From the NCBI RefSeq assembly GCF_902806685.2, contig NC_048538.1, positions 17,422,001-17,486,000 of the forward strand: a stretch of DNA of 64,000 nt, written 5' to 3'. The translations under genes were made by a program, and so were the position numbers. Within the stretch, counting starts at the first letter, position 1, and each line of letters begins with the position of its first letter. Positions 40,591 to 50,510 of this stretch are shown in pieces. Below the pieces are notes generated by a model that saw only the letters and a list, made by a program, of their open reading frames with translations, did no database searches and was not told the origin of the DNA. The stretch is from Maniola hyperantus (lineage: Eukaryota > Arthropoda > Insecta > Lepidoptera > Nymphalidae).

Positions 40591-40732
40591 AGAGACAGAC
40601 ACACTTTCGCCTATATACAATTAGTATGGATTCTCCTTAATTGTTAGAGCATCATTAAAATAATTAATTGACCAATTTTACGCATGGTTTGATAAAACAA
40701 ATAGCCTAACTAACATTTTGGCTTCCGCTATT

Positions 40733-41372
40733 GACAAAAGGACAGAATACCGTGTGAACCCTCGCGAGCCGCGACCATTAGCCAATGAATGCTACCAACG
40801 GCCTTGAGAGGCTGAATCATCGCTAAAACTATTAACGTACATATACCTACCTTTGCTATATAGATTATGTAGGATGTTTTTGAAATATTTATCGTTAGTA
40901 GATTATATTTGAACCATGCAGACAAAGTGTTTAAATCTTCTTGAGCTTGACTAATAAGAGTTCCAATATATGGCCCAAAATAGAACAAACAGGTATCGTC
41001 CGCATAGAGAGTTAAATGACCATGCAATCCTAATTCTTGGATGTTGTTAATGTAGACCAAAAAAAGTAACGGGCCTAAAATAGAACCTTGTGGAATACCA
41101 CATGTTACTGCTAAAGCCTTGCTTTGATGTTCACCTAATTTGACAATTTGTGCTCTATTAGTTAGTTACGATTGAAACATTTTTAAGGCGATGCCATTTA
41201 TTCCAATTGTTTCAAGTTTTTTTTAATAGCAAGTTTGGGTTCACGGTATCGAAGGCCTTTTTTAAATCAATAAAGATGCCTAAAACTATATTTTTGCCAT
41301 CAATACCGTGTTTGATTTTAGTGACAAGGTCAATCGTATTAATTAGTTTTAAGTATACAGGCCTGTCTCACT
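40733..41372 (-). pseudogene. Non-LTR reverse transcriptase relic
   Basis: Minus-strand frames give reverse-transcriptase motifs in the right order: KIKHGIDGKNIVL, FIDLKKAFDTVN (motif A), LETIGINGIALKMFQS, GIPQGSILGPLLFLVYIN (motif B), LTLYADDTCLFYFG (motif C with the catalytic YADD) and LNTLSAWFKYNLLTINISKT. One frameshift near 41225 and an in-frame stop near 41168 break it. The 5' end, endonuclease and 3' end are gone. The pattern suits a Jockey/CR1-like or Rex1-like clade. Confidence 0.85.
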
Positions 41373-41419
41373 CTTGGTACTTGCACAATTGCGCTACGCC
41401 AACAGACCGAACCTGAAAA

Positions 41420-41842
41420 CCTGAACCGAAAACGGAACCCTTAAAGGATCACTTTGTTGTCTGTCTGTCTGTCTGTCCGTCTGTCTGTCAAGAAACCTAC
41501 AGGGTACTTCCCGTTGACCTAGAATCATGAAATTTGGCAAGTAGGTAGATCTTATAGCTGACATTTGGGGAAAAATCTGAAAACCGTGAATTTAGGGTTA
41601 GATCACACAAAAAAAATTAAATTGTGGTCATGAACTAATATTAGTATTTTCAACTTTCGAAGTGAGTGACTATATCAAGTGGGGTATCATATGAAAGGTC
41701 TTCACCTGTACATTCTAAAACAGATTTTTATTTATTTTATGCATCATAGTTTTTGAATTATCGTGCAAAATGTGAAAAAATACGACTGTAGTACGGAACC
41801 CTCATTGTTCGAGCCTGACTCGCACTTGGCCGGTTTTTTTTG
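41420..41842 (-). mobile_element. X1 dispersed repeat, full length
   Basis: Minus-strand copy from AACGGAACCCTTAAAGGATC through TGTCTGTCTGTCTGTCC, AACTTTCGAAGTGAG, a TTTATTTATTTTATGCATC block and AGCCTGACTCGCACTTGGCC. Confidence 0.75.
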
Positions 41843-42426
41843 TGATGTAACCACAAGGAGACGGTCCATTTTGGGTGTACCTTATACTATATCTTCCGTG
41901 GTATAATTTACAGTAGTATATAACTTGAATACTTTCAAGGCAAGAGAAGATCATGTAGGCGCGCTCCAATCCAGACCGCATCATTGTTGTCAGTAACACC
42001 GTGGTTTGCGGCTCATGGCACGTCCAGCACGTATTAACATGCTATCAGCTTACTACATAATTTAATTGGCAGAGAATACGGGACGGACATTACGTTTATT
42101 TTTACCGTTGCAAATTATACCTACATTTGACTCGGAACAAAGACTTGCAGCATGATTGTATGTACTTACCTACTACTGCTTTTACAGATACAGGTATCTT
42201 CGAGTCTTCCTTATTGACTGGTGCTACCTACTTACTTATAAATAGAAACGTGTGAATAGTAAATACTAGTGTTCGATTTGTTTGTTTTTCTTCGTTTGAC
42301 TCATCTTTAAAGGTAGGTACCTTCTTTCCTACTAGGTACCTAGCTGAACTTTTAAATAAAACATTTACGGGCCTACCTCCGAATGGGAAGAAATTACAAA
42401 TTATATCCAGTGCTTCTATTTCATGG

Positions 42427-42710
42427 TGAACAAAACCGTTCAAGGGCGAATTGGACTCGCACACGAAAGGTTCCCTACCATCGTACAAAAATTTTGTACC
42501 TTCTAAATTTTTTTAATTTACATGGCGGCCATTTTGAAACGTTTGTTATTTTGTTGTTAAAGCTGCAATAGAAATACTAAAACACTTCGTGAAAAATTCA
42601 ACTCTCTATCTATATGTATACGATTCATGAGATACAGCCCGCTGAGAAACAGACAGACAGACGGACGGACGGACAGCGGTGGCTAAGTTAGGCTCCCATT
42701 GGAACCACAT
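42427..42710 (+). mobile_element. X1-related divergent repeat
   Basis: AACCGTTCAAGGGCGAATTG, CTCGCACACGAAAGGTTCCC, CATGGCGGCCATTTTG, GATTCATGAGATACAGCCCG and a GACAGACAGACGGACGGAC tract. It shares the ends of X1 but has a different middle. Confidence 0.55.
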
Positions 42711-43016
42711 TAAAGTTATTGCATTTATAGATTTCAAACAAAAAGTTTCCAAAATGTTGCAAATGGGTCGTTAAGTGTGTTTCACACATTTCTTGTATCC
42801 AATACCCTATTTCTTTTCTCATAAACATATGAAAAAATTAGGGCATGAAGCAATAACAGCGGAATAGTACGGCGATAGAGCGCGATCGAAATAAATGTTA
42901 CATTATGTTTATTGGTGTTAACAGCATTCTTTGAGGTTACCCTTCCTTGTTATTAAAGAAAACCTGAGAAATTACTGAGATATAGCACTGGTTCAAACAG
43001 TTTTGTAGAAATAAAC

Positions 43017-43168
43017 TATGTACACGTTATATATAATATATCTGTCCCGGCTTTACCCACGTGTTTAGTCGACGTTAGCCCGACTAGTTTAGTGAGTAAA
43101 GCCGGGACAGATATTATATATAATGGAAATCACTCACGATAGTTTAAACGCTAAAATATGTACACGTT
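43017..43168 (+). mobile_element. SINE-4 copy with 5' inversion, 12-bp TSD
   Basis: TATGTACACGTT flanks both sides (43017-43028 and 43157-43168). Inside, the 5' part (about 43029-43090) is the reverse complement of the SINE-4 segment from CTAGTCGGGCTAACG to CCGGGACAGAT. The 3' part (about 43093-43156) is in forward orientation and ends ACGCTAAAA. This is the structure left by twin priming. Confidence 0.75.
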
Positions 43169-43169
43169 G

Positions 43170-43770
43170 TTTGGTATATCATAATAATATATTGCATGCT
43201 AATAGTCAGAATTTGGCTGTACCTTCTTGTTTTGTAACATCTCCACTGTTTACCCAGATTCGCAATTTGTATTTGTATTTATATATAGTTATATATATAC
43301 GTTAGTACTTATAGTTCAGATTTCAGCTCAAATCTTTGATGAAAAATTACAAGAAAAGTGTATTGGACTTCAAAAAGTATCCACAAAAAAATCGGCTCAA
43401 TTATATTCGGAGGTCCGTGTCGCATTGTTAACGCTTGCTATACAGCTAGGTATCTGCTTATTTTCTATTTAAAAAGTTATTAATTATTCATAAACACCCA
43501 TATTTAAGAAAATAGGGAATTAAATTAAATTGACAGAATCTTTATAAATTATGAAAGCTTCTCGTTATTATATTAAACGTCCTACAAAATTATGTTCTTA
43601 TCGAAAGTTAAAACATAAAAAAGAAAAGCCATTTTGTAAAAAATCTCGTTTGAACTTTTAATGGCCTATTACTTGTCTATGTCGCCTAAATGTTGAACGT
43701 TGGAATTAGCTAAGTAAATAAAGTAGCTGAAAATGATAAACGAGAGTGAATTCAAATTTAAGTTCGCTAT
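43170..43770. other. AT-rich stretch without recognisable gene
   Basis: No repeat family or motif recognised. Open frames at 43123-43305 and 43227-43472 lack recognisable content. Confidence 0.35.
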
Positions 43771-43773
43771 TGG

Positions 43774-43802
43774 TATAAAACACCATTTCCTTTATTTTCA
43801 GT
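43774..43802 (+). promoter_or_regulatory. Possible insect-type core promoter
   Basis: TATAAAA at 43774-43780 and TCAGT (arthropod initiator) at 43798-43802 are spaced so that the initiator A lies 26 bp after the TATA start. No exon is evident downstream, so it may be chance or a lost element's promoter. Confidence 0.2.
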
Positions 43803-43959
43803 CAGCCAGCCATTGTTATTTCTAAAGCATGATCTATGCTCAAAGATCTTTGGGATGCGCAAAATAAATAAATAATCATTATTATTGTAGCGAGGTGATA
43901 GAAAGAAATAAAACTTTTCTTATCAATGATAATAATACTTGTCAACTTGAAAATACGAC

Positions 43960-44313
43960 GATTCTATACGTCCCTGTGGTGACCTATGGATCCGAGACTG
44001 AGCGGCATCTCAGCGGGCGATGGAGAGAGCTAGGTATGTGATGTGATCAAATCAGACCTGAGGAGATCCATAGGAGAACAAGAGTAACCGACATAGCTAA
44101 CGGAAGCAGAAGTGGCGATGGGCAGGACATACGTCGGAAAACCGATAGATGTTGGAATGGCGACCTCGCACTGGAAAGCGCAGCGTTAGAAGACCCCCCA
44201 CTAGGTGGGCAGATATCAAATGAAGTACAGGGAGCCGCTGGGTTCAGGCGGCTCAAGATCGTAGCGTGTAGAAGTGGACGTCAAGCGGTTGATAATGATG
44301 ATGATGATGATGA
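43960..44313 (+). pseudogene. RTE-type LINE C-terminal relic
   Basis: DNA blocks TCAGCGGGCGATGGAGAGAG, GAGTAACCGACATAGC, CGACCTCGCACTGGAAAGCG and CAGGGAGCCGCTGG match the RTE at 33800-34172. Multiple deletions (for example the VWKSLQETY codons) break every frame. It ends in a GATGATGATGATGATG tail (44291-44313). Confidence 0.75.
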
Positions 44314-44319
44314 TGAAAC

Positions 44320-44670
44320 GTCCCTTGGTCCAAAACAAAGTCTACTAGAAATTATTTTAATTCGTATCTCGTCTCGTAGTCGCCAGCGCCATTTAAAGTT
44401 AGAAGCAATAAAATTCCTTGTGAATAAGGAAATGAAAAATGATGAAAGACTTGTATCGGTTAATAGTAAAGAAGTAAGAAGTAAGAACACATAAACCACA
44501 TTAGAAGCCAGATCTTTGAAGTCGGTCTCGTAAATATCGCGCGCCTACATTTCCGGGATTTACGAGATTCAGTCAATTGCGTAAATTGATTTTTTACTAC
44601 TCTTGGCCGTTTTAATTAATCTTCATTGCTTTTGTTTATTTGCTTACTGTTATGAGTAGGAGTAGGTAGG
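44320..44670. other. No gene recognised
   Basis: Unique AT-rich sequence. Confidence 0.35.
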
Positions 44671-44678
44671 TATATAGT

Positions 44679-44823
44679 CAGTGGCGTGCAGGTCATAGAG
44701 GCATAAATGCACTGCTTACCCCAGTTAAAATAGCTTAATGCATATTTTCTATTATGACCTGCAGTGAACAGGCTCCTACTTAACTAGTGCCTACCCTGGC
44801 TTCAAACCCTGTGCACGCCACTG
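44679..44823. mobile_element. hAT-type MITE, 145 bp, 8-bp TSD
   Basis: Ends CAGTGGCGTGCA and TGCACGCCACTG are perfect 12-bp inverted repeats in the hAT style (CAGNG). TATATAGT is duplicated exactly on both sides (44671-44678 and 44824-44831). An internal pair GTCATAG and CTATTATGAC adds to the fold. Confidence 0.9.
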
Positions 44824-44951
44824 TATATAGTATGTGTCAATGTCCATGTCAATTGTCAATAGTCTATGTAAAATCATCTTGCCATTAACTTAACTAACTC
44901 CGGTCTAATTTTAAATTAATAAGTAAATCAAGAACCGTTTCGTATTATTTA

Positions 44952-45228
44952 AAAAACCGGCCAAGTGCGAGTCAGGCTCGCGCAACGAGGGTTCTGTACT
45001 ACAGTCGTATTTTTTCGACATTTTGCACGATGATTCAAAAACTATGATGCATAAAAATAAATAAAAATCTGTTTTAGAATGCACAGGTGAAGAACTTTCA
45101 TATGATACCCCACTTGATCTAGTTATCTTACTTCGAAAATTGAAAACGGACAGACAGACAGACAGACAGACAACAAAGTAATCCTATAAGGGTTCCGTTT
45201 TTCCTTGTGAGGTACGGAATCCTAAAAA
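44952..45228 (+). mobile_element. X1 dispersed repeat, internally deleted
   Basis: AAAACCGGCCAAGTGCGAGT, AAAACTATGATGCATAAAAA, CATATGATACCCCACTTGAT, a GACA tract and GAGGTACGGAATCCTAAAA. The GTAACCACAAATTC module is missing. Confidence 0.7.
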
Positions 45229-45318
45229 TCACGTCGATCCATTGCGACGTGATTGAAGGACAAACCAAAAAACAAATAAACCAACAAACAAACACACTTT
45301 CGCATTTATAATATGAGT
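45229..45318 (-). mobile_element. H2b 5' fragment
   Basis: ATCACGTCGATCCATTGCGA, ACAAATAAACCAACAAACAA and ACACTTTCGCATTTATAATA, abutting X1. Confidence 0.6.
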
Positions 45319-45581
45319 AATGATATTTTTAAAACAAAGCCGTCGCTTCAGTTTTATAAGCAATCACGGGCTTAGGAAAATGGCACAACTCATGCAAGAT
45401 AAAGCCAAAAGCTCGGAAAGCTCTGGATTTAGCGCTTTAGTACTTTTGGCGCGTGATGGCGGATCCTTGAATCAGTCATAAAATTTCCGTGTAATTGGAG
45501 TGAATTTAACTGATTATAGCATGTTTGATGACGTGCTGGTATGTACCCATGTACAGTCGCAGTTCAATGCCTATGTTATGC

Positions 45582-45704
45582 TGAGTTTGTTGTGGCTCTT
45601 CTACTGGGCGCGTTTGAAACCCTCGTTACTTTAGTTTTAGGTTTGCGTAATAATTATCACCACTACATCTTACAAATTCAACAACTGACAATCAAAAAGA
45701 GTAA
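45582..45704 (+). mobile_element. LT2 LINE-type 3' UTR
   Basis: GGGCGCGTTTGAAACCCTCG, AGTTTTAGGTTTGCGTAAT and CTGACAATCAAAAAGAG match the copy at 24697. Confidence 0.55.
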
Positions 45705-45713
45705 TTTCTTACC

Positions 45714-45893
45714 AATCTATAATATAAAAATAAATCACTAAATGTGTTGGTCATCGCAAATCTCGAGAACAGCTGAACCGATTTCGCTAATTCTTTTTTT
45801 ATAATATTCCTTGAAGTGAAAAGAGAAAAAAATAATTCAACCTCCCCTCAATTTTCTAAACTCAACCCGAGCGAAGCCGGGGCGTGTCAGCTA
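45714..45893 (+). mobile_element. H3 Helitron-like element
   Basis: Starts TCTATAATATAAAAATAAAT, has GTTGGTCATCGCAAATCTCG, and ends CCGAGCGAAGCCGGGGCGTG then TCAGCTAG. An inner part is shortened relative to 1684-1886. Confidence 0.7.
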
Positions 45894-45899
45894 GTATTG

Positions 45900-46279
45900 A
45901 ATAAATTATTAGAATTTTTTGAATATTGGAACACGAAATAACTTGCTCTATATAGCGGTCTGAGCTATTCATCTTTCTCGCGGCTTTGGCAACGCTTTGT
46001 CGTTGAAAAAGCCAGTAAAAGTACGTCTTTGAACAAACAAACACATGTTCCTGTTAGTAGTGTCACCGTTCTGCACATAAACAAAATCCAACTGTATTGT
46101 AGTACAGATTTTTTGTCAACAATATCTACTGATTCTGTTGGAAGGTCTGGCACGCGCTCTGGCTCTCTGTCTATTATTCGTGACGTCGAATACTTGTGAA
46201 CGTCAGGATGGCTGGAGCACCAGAGAATTTGAAAGTTTAAGCCATGCTAGGATTTAGTACCTATTTGGTACTATTTTTT
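45900..46279. other. No gene recognised
   Basis: No supported frame or repeat. GTCTGGCACGCGC words occur here and again near 51279. Confidence 0.35.
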
Positions 46280-46465
46280 TTTCGGGTTGTGCCACACATG
46301 ACATGGTTTATTCCGACGCTTCTTCTACTTGAGGTCTTTTGACTTTAGTACTCAAGTATAAGAGGCGCCGGGATAACCTAACCTAACCAGCTAATGTCTA
46401 GCTGGTAATGTGTGGTACAGCCTTAAAAAATAAACGTTTTTCTTTCTTTCTTTCTTTCTTTAGTA
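46280..46465 (+). mobile_element. TTTC-tailed repeat end
   Basis: GTGCCACACATGACATGG and GTGGTACAGCC frame the segment, and AAATAAACGTTTTTC runs into a (TTTC)n tail (46440-46463). A short TAACCTAACCTAACC lies inside. Probably the 3' end of a retroposon. Confidence 0.4.
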
Positions 46466-46983
46466 CCTGATATCAAATAATTAGTAGGTAACTCGATAAA
46501 TCGGGAGAAATTTTATAATCAAAGTGGTCAGCCATCCCTGACGTTCACCGAATACTCGATGTTGTAGCTAAATAAAATGTGAAAGCTCTTAGCTCTTAGT
46601 TACCTAATTTTAAAATGATTAAGATCAATTTAAGCTGTTTGTTGGTTTTTCAAAGAAAACAAAATAAAAATAGAATACCACCTGCAAGTCAAATACCTAC
46701 AACTAATGCGATACATGGTTAGGTATTTAGCGAAAAATGTAATCGTAAGTACAACGTCTATAGAGTGAATGAGTGTATAATTCACATGGCTACCTCTAAT
46801 CATGCCTATTGGCGTCGCGGCGAATCCGATCCGCTCTAATGAGAGACGATTGACCGCAGCGTAATCGTCTGATTGACAATAATTGCTGGCCCACATCCTT
46901 CCCACTCCATCCCGTACATAAATACCTCTATAGTAACTACCTACATTCACAGATTCCCTTGCAAAGGAAACGACCAGTAACTC

Positions 46984-47066
46984 TATGCCCAAACCTTTCT
47001 CACTTTTAGAAGAGACCCGTGCTCTGTAGTGAGCCTGCGATGGGTTGATCATGATGACGATGAGCA
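46984..47066 (+). mobile_element. SINE-3/RTE-type 3' tail
   Basis: CAAACCTTTCTCACTTTTAG, CCGTGCTCTGTAGTGAGCC, GATGGGTTGATCATGATG and GACGATG at the end. It is the best view of the tail shared by SINE-3 and RTE. Confidence 0.6.
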
Positions 47067-47099
47067 TGTAATAACTGCGATATGACTTCTTACCTACTA

Positions 47100-47480
47100 C
47101 CCGTTATGCCAGACGTCATTTCATGTTAGGAGTCAAACTTGAGTGCAGTAGCCACGTCATGATAACTCGTAGAATGGGTTATATAATTCAATGCGTATAC
47201 AACATTTCATGTCTGTGCTGCTTACCATTGAGGAGTTCCCTAGTCAGGATCCAACCTTGAGTACAACAACCATTCATGGTAAAATTTAAAACCGTCTACC
47301 ATACTAAAATACGTACAAAATTTTGTGACTGTGATGTTGATCGTTGAAGAGTTCCTATATCTGGAGCTAATTCTGAATGTCAATTCGGGTCATGCTTACC
47401 ATAAAAATGCATTGTGCTTGGAACTGAACCAACTTGTAAAAAAATCAATTCCGTAGGATAAGTGAAAGTGGTTCTAATTC
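47100..47480 (+). repeat. Diverged tandem modules, about 115 bp
   Basis: Three successive segments start with AGGAGTCAAACTTGAG, AGGAGTTCCCTAGTC and AGAGTTCCTATATCTG. Each has a later CTTACCAT or GATCGTTGA block. Similarity is weak but ordered. The X3 word GAGGAGTTCCAGTATC at 4242 suggests a shared origin. Confidence 0.4.
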
Positions 47481-47489
47481 AGCTTGCAA

Positions 47490-47854
47490 GAAACATACCT
47501 ATAGTGTCAGGTGGATTTTATTTACTGCTGAACCTGGTGGGTGTACTTTATAAAAAGTTGTTTAACTCATTAAGCTGGACGTCTTAAACTCGCTAAAGGC
47601 CTGAGCGAACTCATAGCGGCACGGGCAATAAATCTGTACTATAGTTTCTACGAGAGTAACGCGACGAGTGACGGCTACTACACACTAGGACACAAGAAAA
47701 CTACTTTGAAACACTGTGCTTTCAAAACAGTAACTACTGAGTTTTCTAGGTAGCCCTTCTCGGTATAGTAGTTTGTTTTACGAGTGGTAGATCTTGACGA
47801 TCGATGCTGGCCAACATTAATCAAATATTTTTTAATTTGAATAACTTAATCGAT
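47490..47854. other. No gene recognised
   Basis: Unique sequence without a supported frame. Confidence 0.35.
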
Positions 47855-48066
47855 ACTAACATTACAAATGCGAAATTGTGTTTATTTGCCTGTCTGTCTG
47901 CTAGCTCTCCTGGCCCAAGAGTTTGACCAATTTGATGATAGTATAGAATTAGCTCATATCCCGGGGAAAAACATAGGCCACTGTTTATCGTCGAAAAGCA
48001 AAGAATTCCTACGGGATTTTTAATAGACCTAAATCCACGCGGACAAAGTGGAGGGCATCATTTAGT
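47855..48066 (+). mobile_element. H2 Helitron-like element
   Basis: TAACATTACAAATGCGAAAT, TGCCTGTCTGTCTGCTAGC, GTATAGAATTAGCTCATATC, CCTACGGGATTTT and a terminal CATCATTTAG (changed CTAG). Confidence 0.65.
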
Positions 48067-48109
48067 GTTTGAATATTTTTTTCAAAAAAATTGTTCAGCA
48101 TAACCTCCT

Positions 48110-48250
48110 GCTGTGGTGTTGCCGTCACGTGTCGTGTGTGTCCAGGTCTTTAGGGTTTTCAGGTCAGCGCGCGCTTTTAGCGCAGCGAGTGGGTTAACGG
48201 CCGTACGTTGCGGATACATTTCTCAAAGTATCATTTTCCGGGTTCGCCGT
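48110..48250. other. GC-rich unclassified patch
   Basis: GTCACGTGTCGTGTGTGTCC, GTCAGCGCGCGCTTTTAGCG and TTAACGGCCGTACGTTGCGG stand out from AT-rich flanks. A 61-codon frame (48113-48298) has no known motif. It could be a conserved non-coding element or an old repeat. Confidence 0.25.
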
Positions 48251-48345
48251 CTGTTTGTATACCTACTTACTAAGTACGTAACGTATTACCTAAATTAGTT
48301 TACTTGCAGGTAATTGTTTAGTTGTAGGTGCTATAGTCTATCATA

Positions 48346-48565
48346 TCTATATATATAAAAGGAAAAGGTGACTGACTGACTGACTGATCTATCAACGCAC
48401 AGCTCAAACTACTGGACGGATCGGGCTGAAATTTGGCATGCAGATAGCTATTATTACGTAGGCATCCGCTTAGAAAGGATTTTTGAAAATTCAATCCCTA
48501 AGGGGGTGAAATAGGGGTTTGAAATTTGTGTAGTCCACGCGGACGAAGTCGCGAGCATAAGCTAG
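48346..48565 (+). mobile_element. H1 Helitron-like element, consensus-like
   Basis: TCTATATATATAAAAGGA, a short GACT tract, CTACTGGACGGATCGGGCTG, CCTAAGGGGGTGAAATAGGG and the CGCGGACGAAGTCGCG hairpin about 12 nt before the terminal CTAG. A clean reference copy. Confidence 0.85.
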
Positions 48566-48569
48566 TTAA

Positions 48570-48913
48570 GCGATATTTTTTTTAAATTCAGTAATTTTAT
48601 TTGACTTCATAAATTACAGAAAATAAATTAGTAAAACATATGATTCAAAACTATTTTTTATTTATTTAAGAGATTTGAAGTAAAACGTTTAGAAGTATTT
48701 AATTGTCTTGTATTCTATCTTCATACAAACCATTGATATTTTAAGAGCCTATACAAAAAACTATTGTTTACGAAATTATAGCCGTCAAAGTCACAGAATA
48801 TTAGTACTAACGTATCAAAGTGCACTTGATCAGTTTTGTTATTATAAACAGCCTATTAGTACCAAACGATCTTGGATAAAGCTCCCAGTGTAGTTACAAC
48901 AGATACTTACTAA
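48570..48913. other. No gene recognised
   Basis: AT-rich; the frame at 48708-48893 has no motif. Confidence 0.35.
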
Positions 48914-48946
48914 CCACTGTCCACTGTCCACTGTCCACTGTCCACC
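48914..48946 (+). repeat. (CCACTGT)n minisatellite
   Basis: Four complete 7-bp units and a partial one. Confidence 0.85.
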
Positions 48947-49027
48947 AGGCTATCCCAGCTATGATACTTACCTACATAGTATGAAAATCAGAGCTAATAA
49001 ATATGAATAATAAATAAGTGAAGCCTT

Positions 49028-49094
49028 GCAGGAAGCGGCGCGGCGCGGTGCGGCGGCGCGGTGCGGCGGCGGTATAGTGTTTCATAGCCGCGGC
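49028..49094. repeat. GC-rich island, GCGGCGCGGTGCGG-type
   Basis: A run of GCGGC and GGTGCGGC units in AT-rich flanks. Low complexity, with possible regulatory value. Confidence 0.5.
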
Positions 49095-49122
49095 AAGTAC
49101 TATATTATTCTGTGGCCGAGGT
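49087..49122 (-). mobile_element. Micro-insertion, fourth copy (shortened)
   Basis: On the minus strand CACAGAATAATATAGTACTT (49095-49114) matches the first 20 positions of the 38211 copy with a small deletion. Flanks GCCGCGGC (49087-49094) and GCCGAGGT (49115-49122) agree at 6 of 8, compatible with a decayed TSD. Confidence 0.45.
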
Positions 49123-49349
49123 GAGACGAGGACTTTGACCGTCTGTGGTGGCCGTTGTGTACTTGTGTACTTTACTATGCCAATAGCAGGTACAGTTCAC
49201 GACAGTTATGAAACTTTTAGGTAACAAAACCAGGCAGGCGGCAAATGTAGGTAGGCTAGCTAGACTATGAAACAACAGTGTATCTTTGATTTCACGTCCC
49301 CTCTAACCTAATATTTTTTACCCCTGTGCCCCTAGCCTATTATTTTGAC

Positions 49350-50060
49350 GACCCCCCTGGCGCAGTGTTAAGCGCTGTTGTCTTGTTAGTGGGAGGTCCT
49401 GGGTTCGATTCCCGGCAGGGGTTTGAAATTTTATAATTTCTAAATTTCTGGTCTGGCCATGGCTGGCTCCTACAGGCAAAGCCGTGCCGCCGGCCGCCAA
49501 GCTATTTAGCGTTCTGGTACGATGCCGTGTAGAAACCAAAGAGGTGTGGGTGTAATAAAAAACCGGCCAAGTGCGAGTCAGGCTCGCGCAATGAGGGTTC
49601 CGTACTGTAGTCTTATTTTTTCGACATTTTTCCACGATAATTCAAAAACTATGATGCATAAAAATAAATAAAAATCTGTTTTAAAATGCACAGGTGAAGC
49701 CATTTCATATGACACCCCACTTGATATAGTTATCTTACTACGAAAATTGAAATTATACTAATTATCAGTTTATGACCACAATTAATTTTTTTTGTGTGAT
49801 GTAACCACAAAGTCCCACCTATCTACTAATAAATTTCATGATAGGTCAACGCGAAGTACCCCTTAGGTTTCTTGACAGACAGACAGACAGACAACAAAGT
49901 GATCCTATAAGGCTTCTGTTTTTCCTTTTGAGGTACGGAACCCTAAAAAACTGCCATGCCCCTTCCAGGTTAGTCCACTTTCATCTTAGACTGCACCATC
50001 ACTTACCAGCAGGTGAGATTGCAGTCAAGGGCTAACTTGTTTCTGAATAATAATAAAAAA
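49350..50060 (+). mobile_element. SINE-1 split by X1
   Basis: The head (49350-49559: CCCTGGCGCAGTGTTAAGCG, GGTTCGATTCCCGG, ATGCCGTGTAGAAACC) and the tail (49948-50060: CTGCCATGCCCCTTCCAGG, GATTGCAGTCAAGGGC, A-rich end) rejoin exactly at the SINE-1 word TAATAAAAACTGCC. The GGAGGCTTCGG block is partly deleted. Confidence 0.85.
49560..49947 (+). mobile_element. X1 inserted in SINE-1
   Basis: Full X1 from AACCGGCCAAGTGCGAGTCA to GAGGTACGGAACCCTAAAA. Because the host sequence is known, the ends can be set: X1 starts at AACCGG and ends at CCCTA, with an A-run on both sides that may include a short target duplication. Confidence 0.8.
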
Positions 50061-50069
50061 ATAACGATT

Positions 50070-50510
50070 TAAGTAATGATCACTATGTGAGAGAAAGAGA
50101 GTCAATTATTATAAGTCCTGCAAATTGCTATTGCGCTGGAACCATGTCTCATTTACATCGAAATGGCGTCATTTTGAGGTCAGCCGAAATAAAAAAATAT
50201 ACCATCAGCTCGAAACTTCAGTCTAGTGCTGACGTCACTATGATGGCGGCCACGCGCATTAGCAATTTGCGGGACTTATAGTATTTAATATGATTATTTT
50301 CAATGATTAGTTGCGTCTTATAGTTTAAATAAAAGTAACTTACTACTATGTATTTGGTTAATGTTCTAACGAATTAGTTGCGAGACTGGCCCGAACTAAA
50401 TCTAGAACTGCTAATAGAAATATCGTTCGGACTGGAATAGCGTGACGACCGAAATACGCGCCTAAAAATATCATTTGATGTATTCGTTAACGAAACTATG
50501 TACCTAGATA
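50070..50510. other. No gene recognised
   Basis: AAATGGCGTCATTTTGAGG and ATGATGGCGGCCACG words are present. No supported frame. Confidence 0.35.

Noticed and set aside
46376..46390. Telomere-like TAACCTAACCTAACC
   Set aside because: Only two and a half units of the insect CCTAA repeat lie inside a retroposon end. No array.
46630..47067. 145-codon minus-strand frame
   Set aside because: Its N-terminal part is antisense to the RTE-like tail (46984-47066) and no domain is visible.
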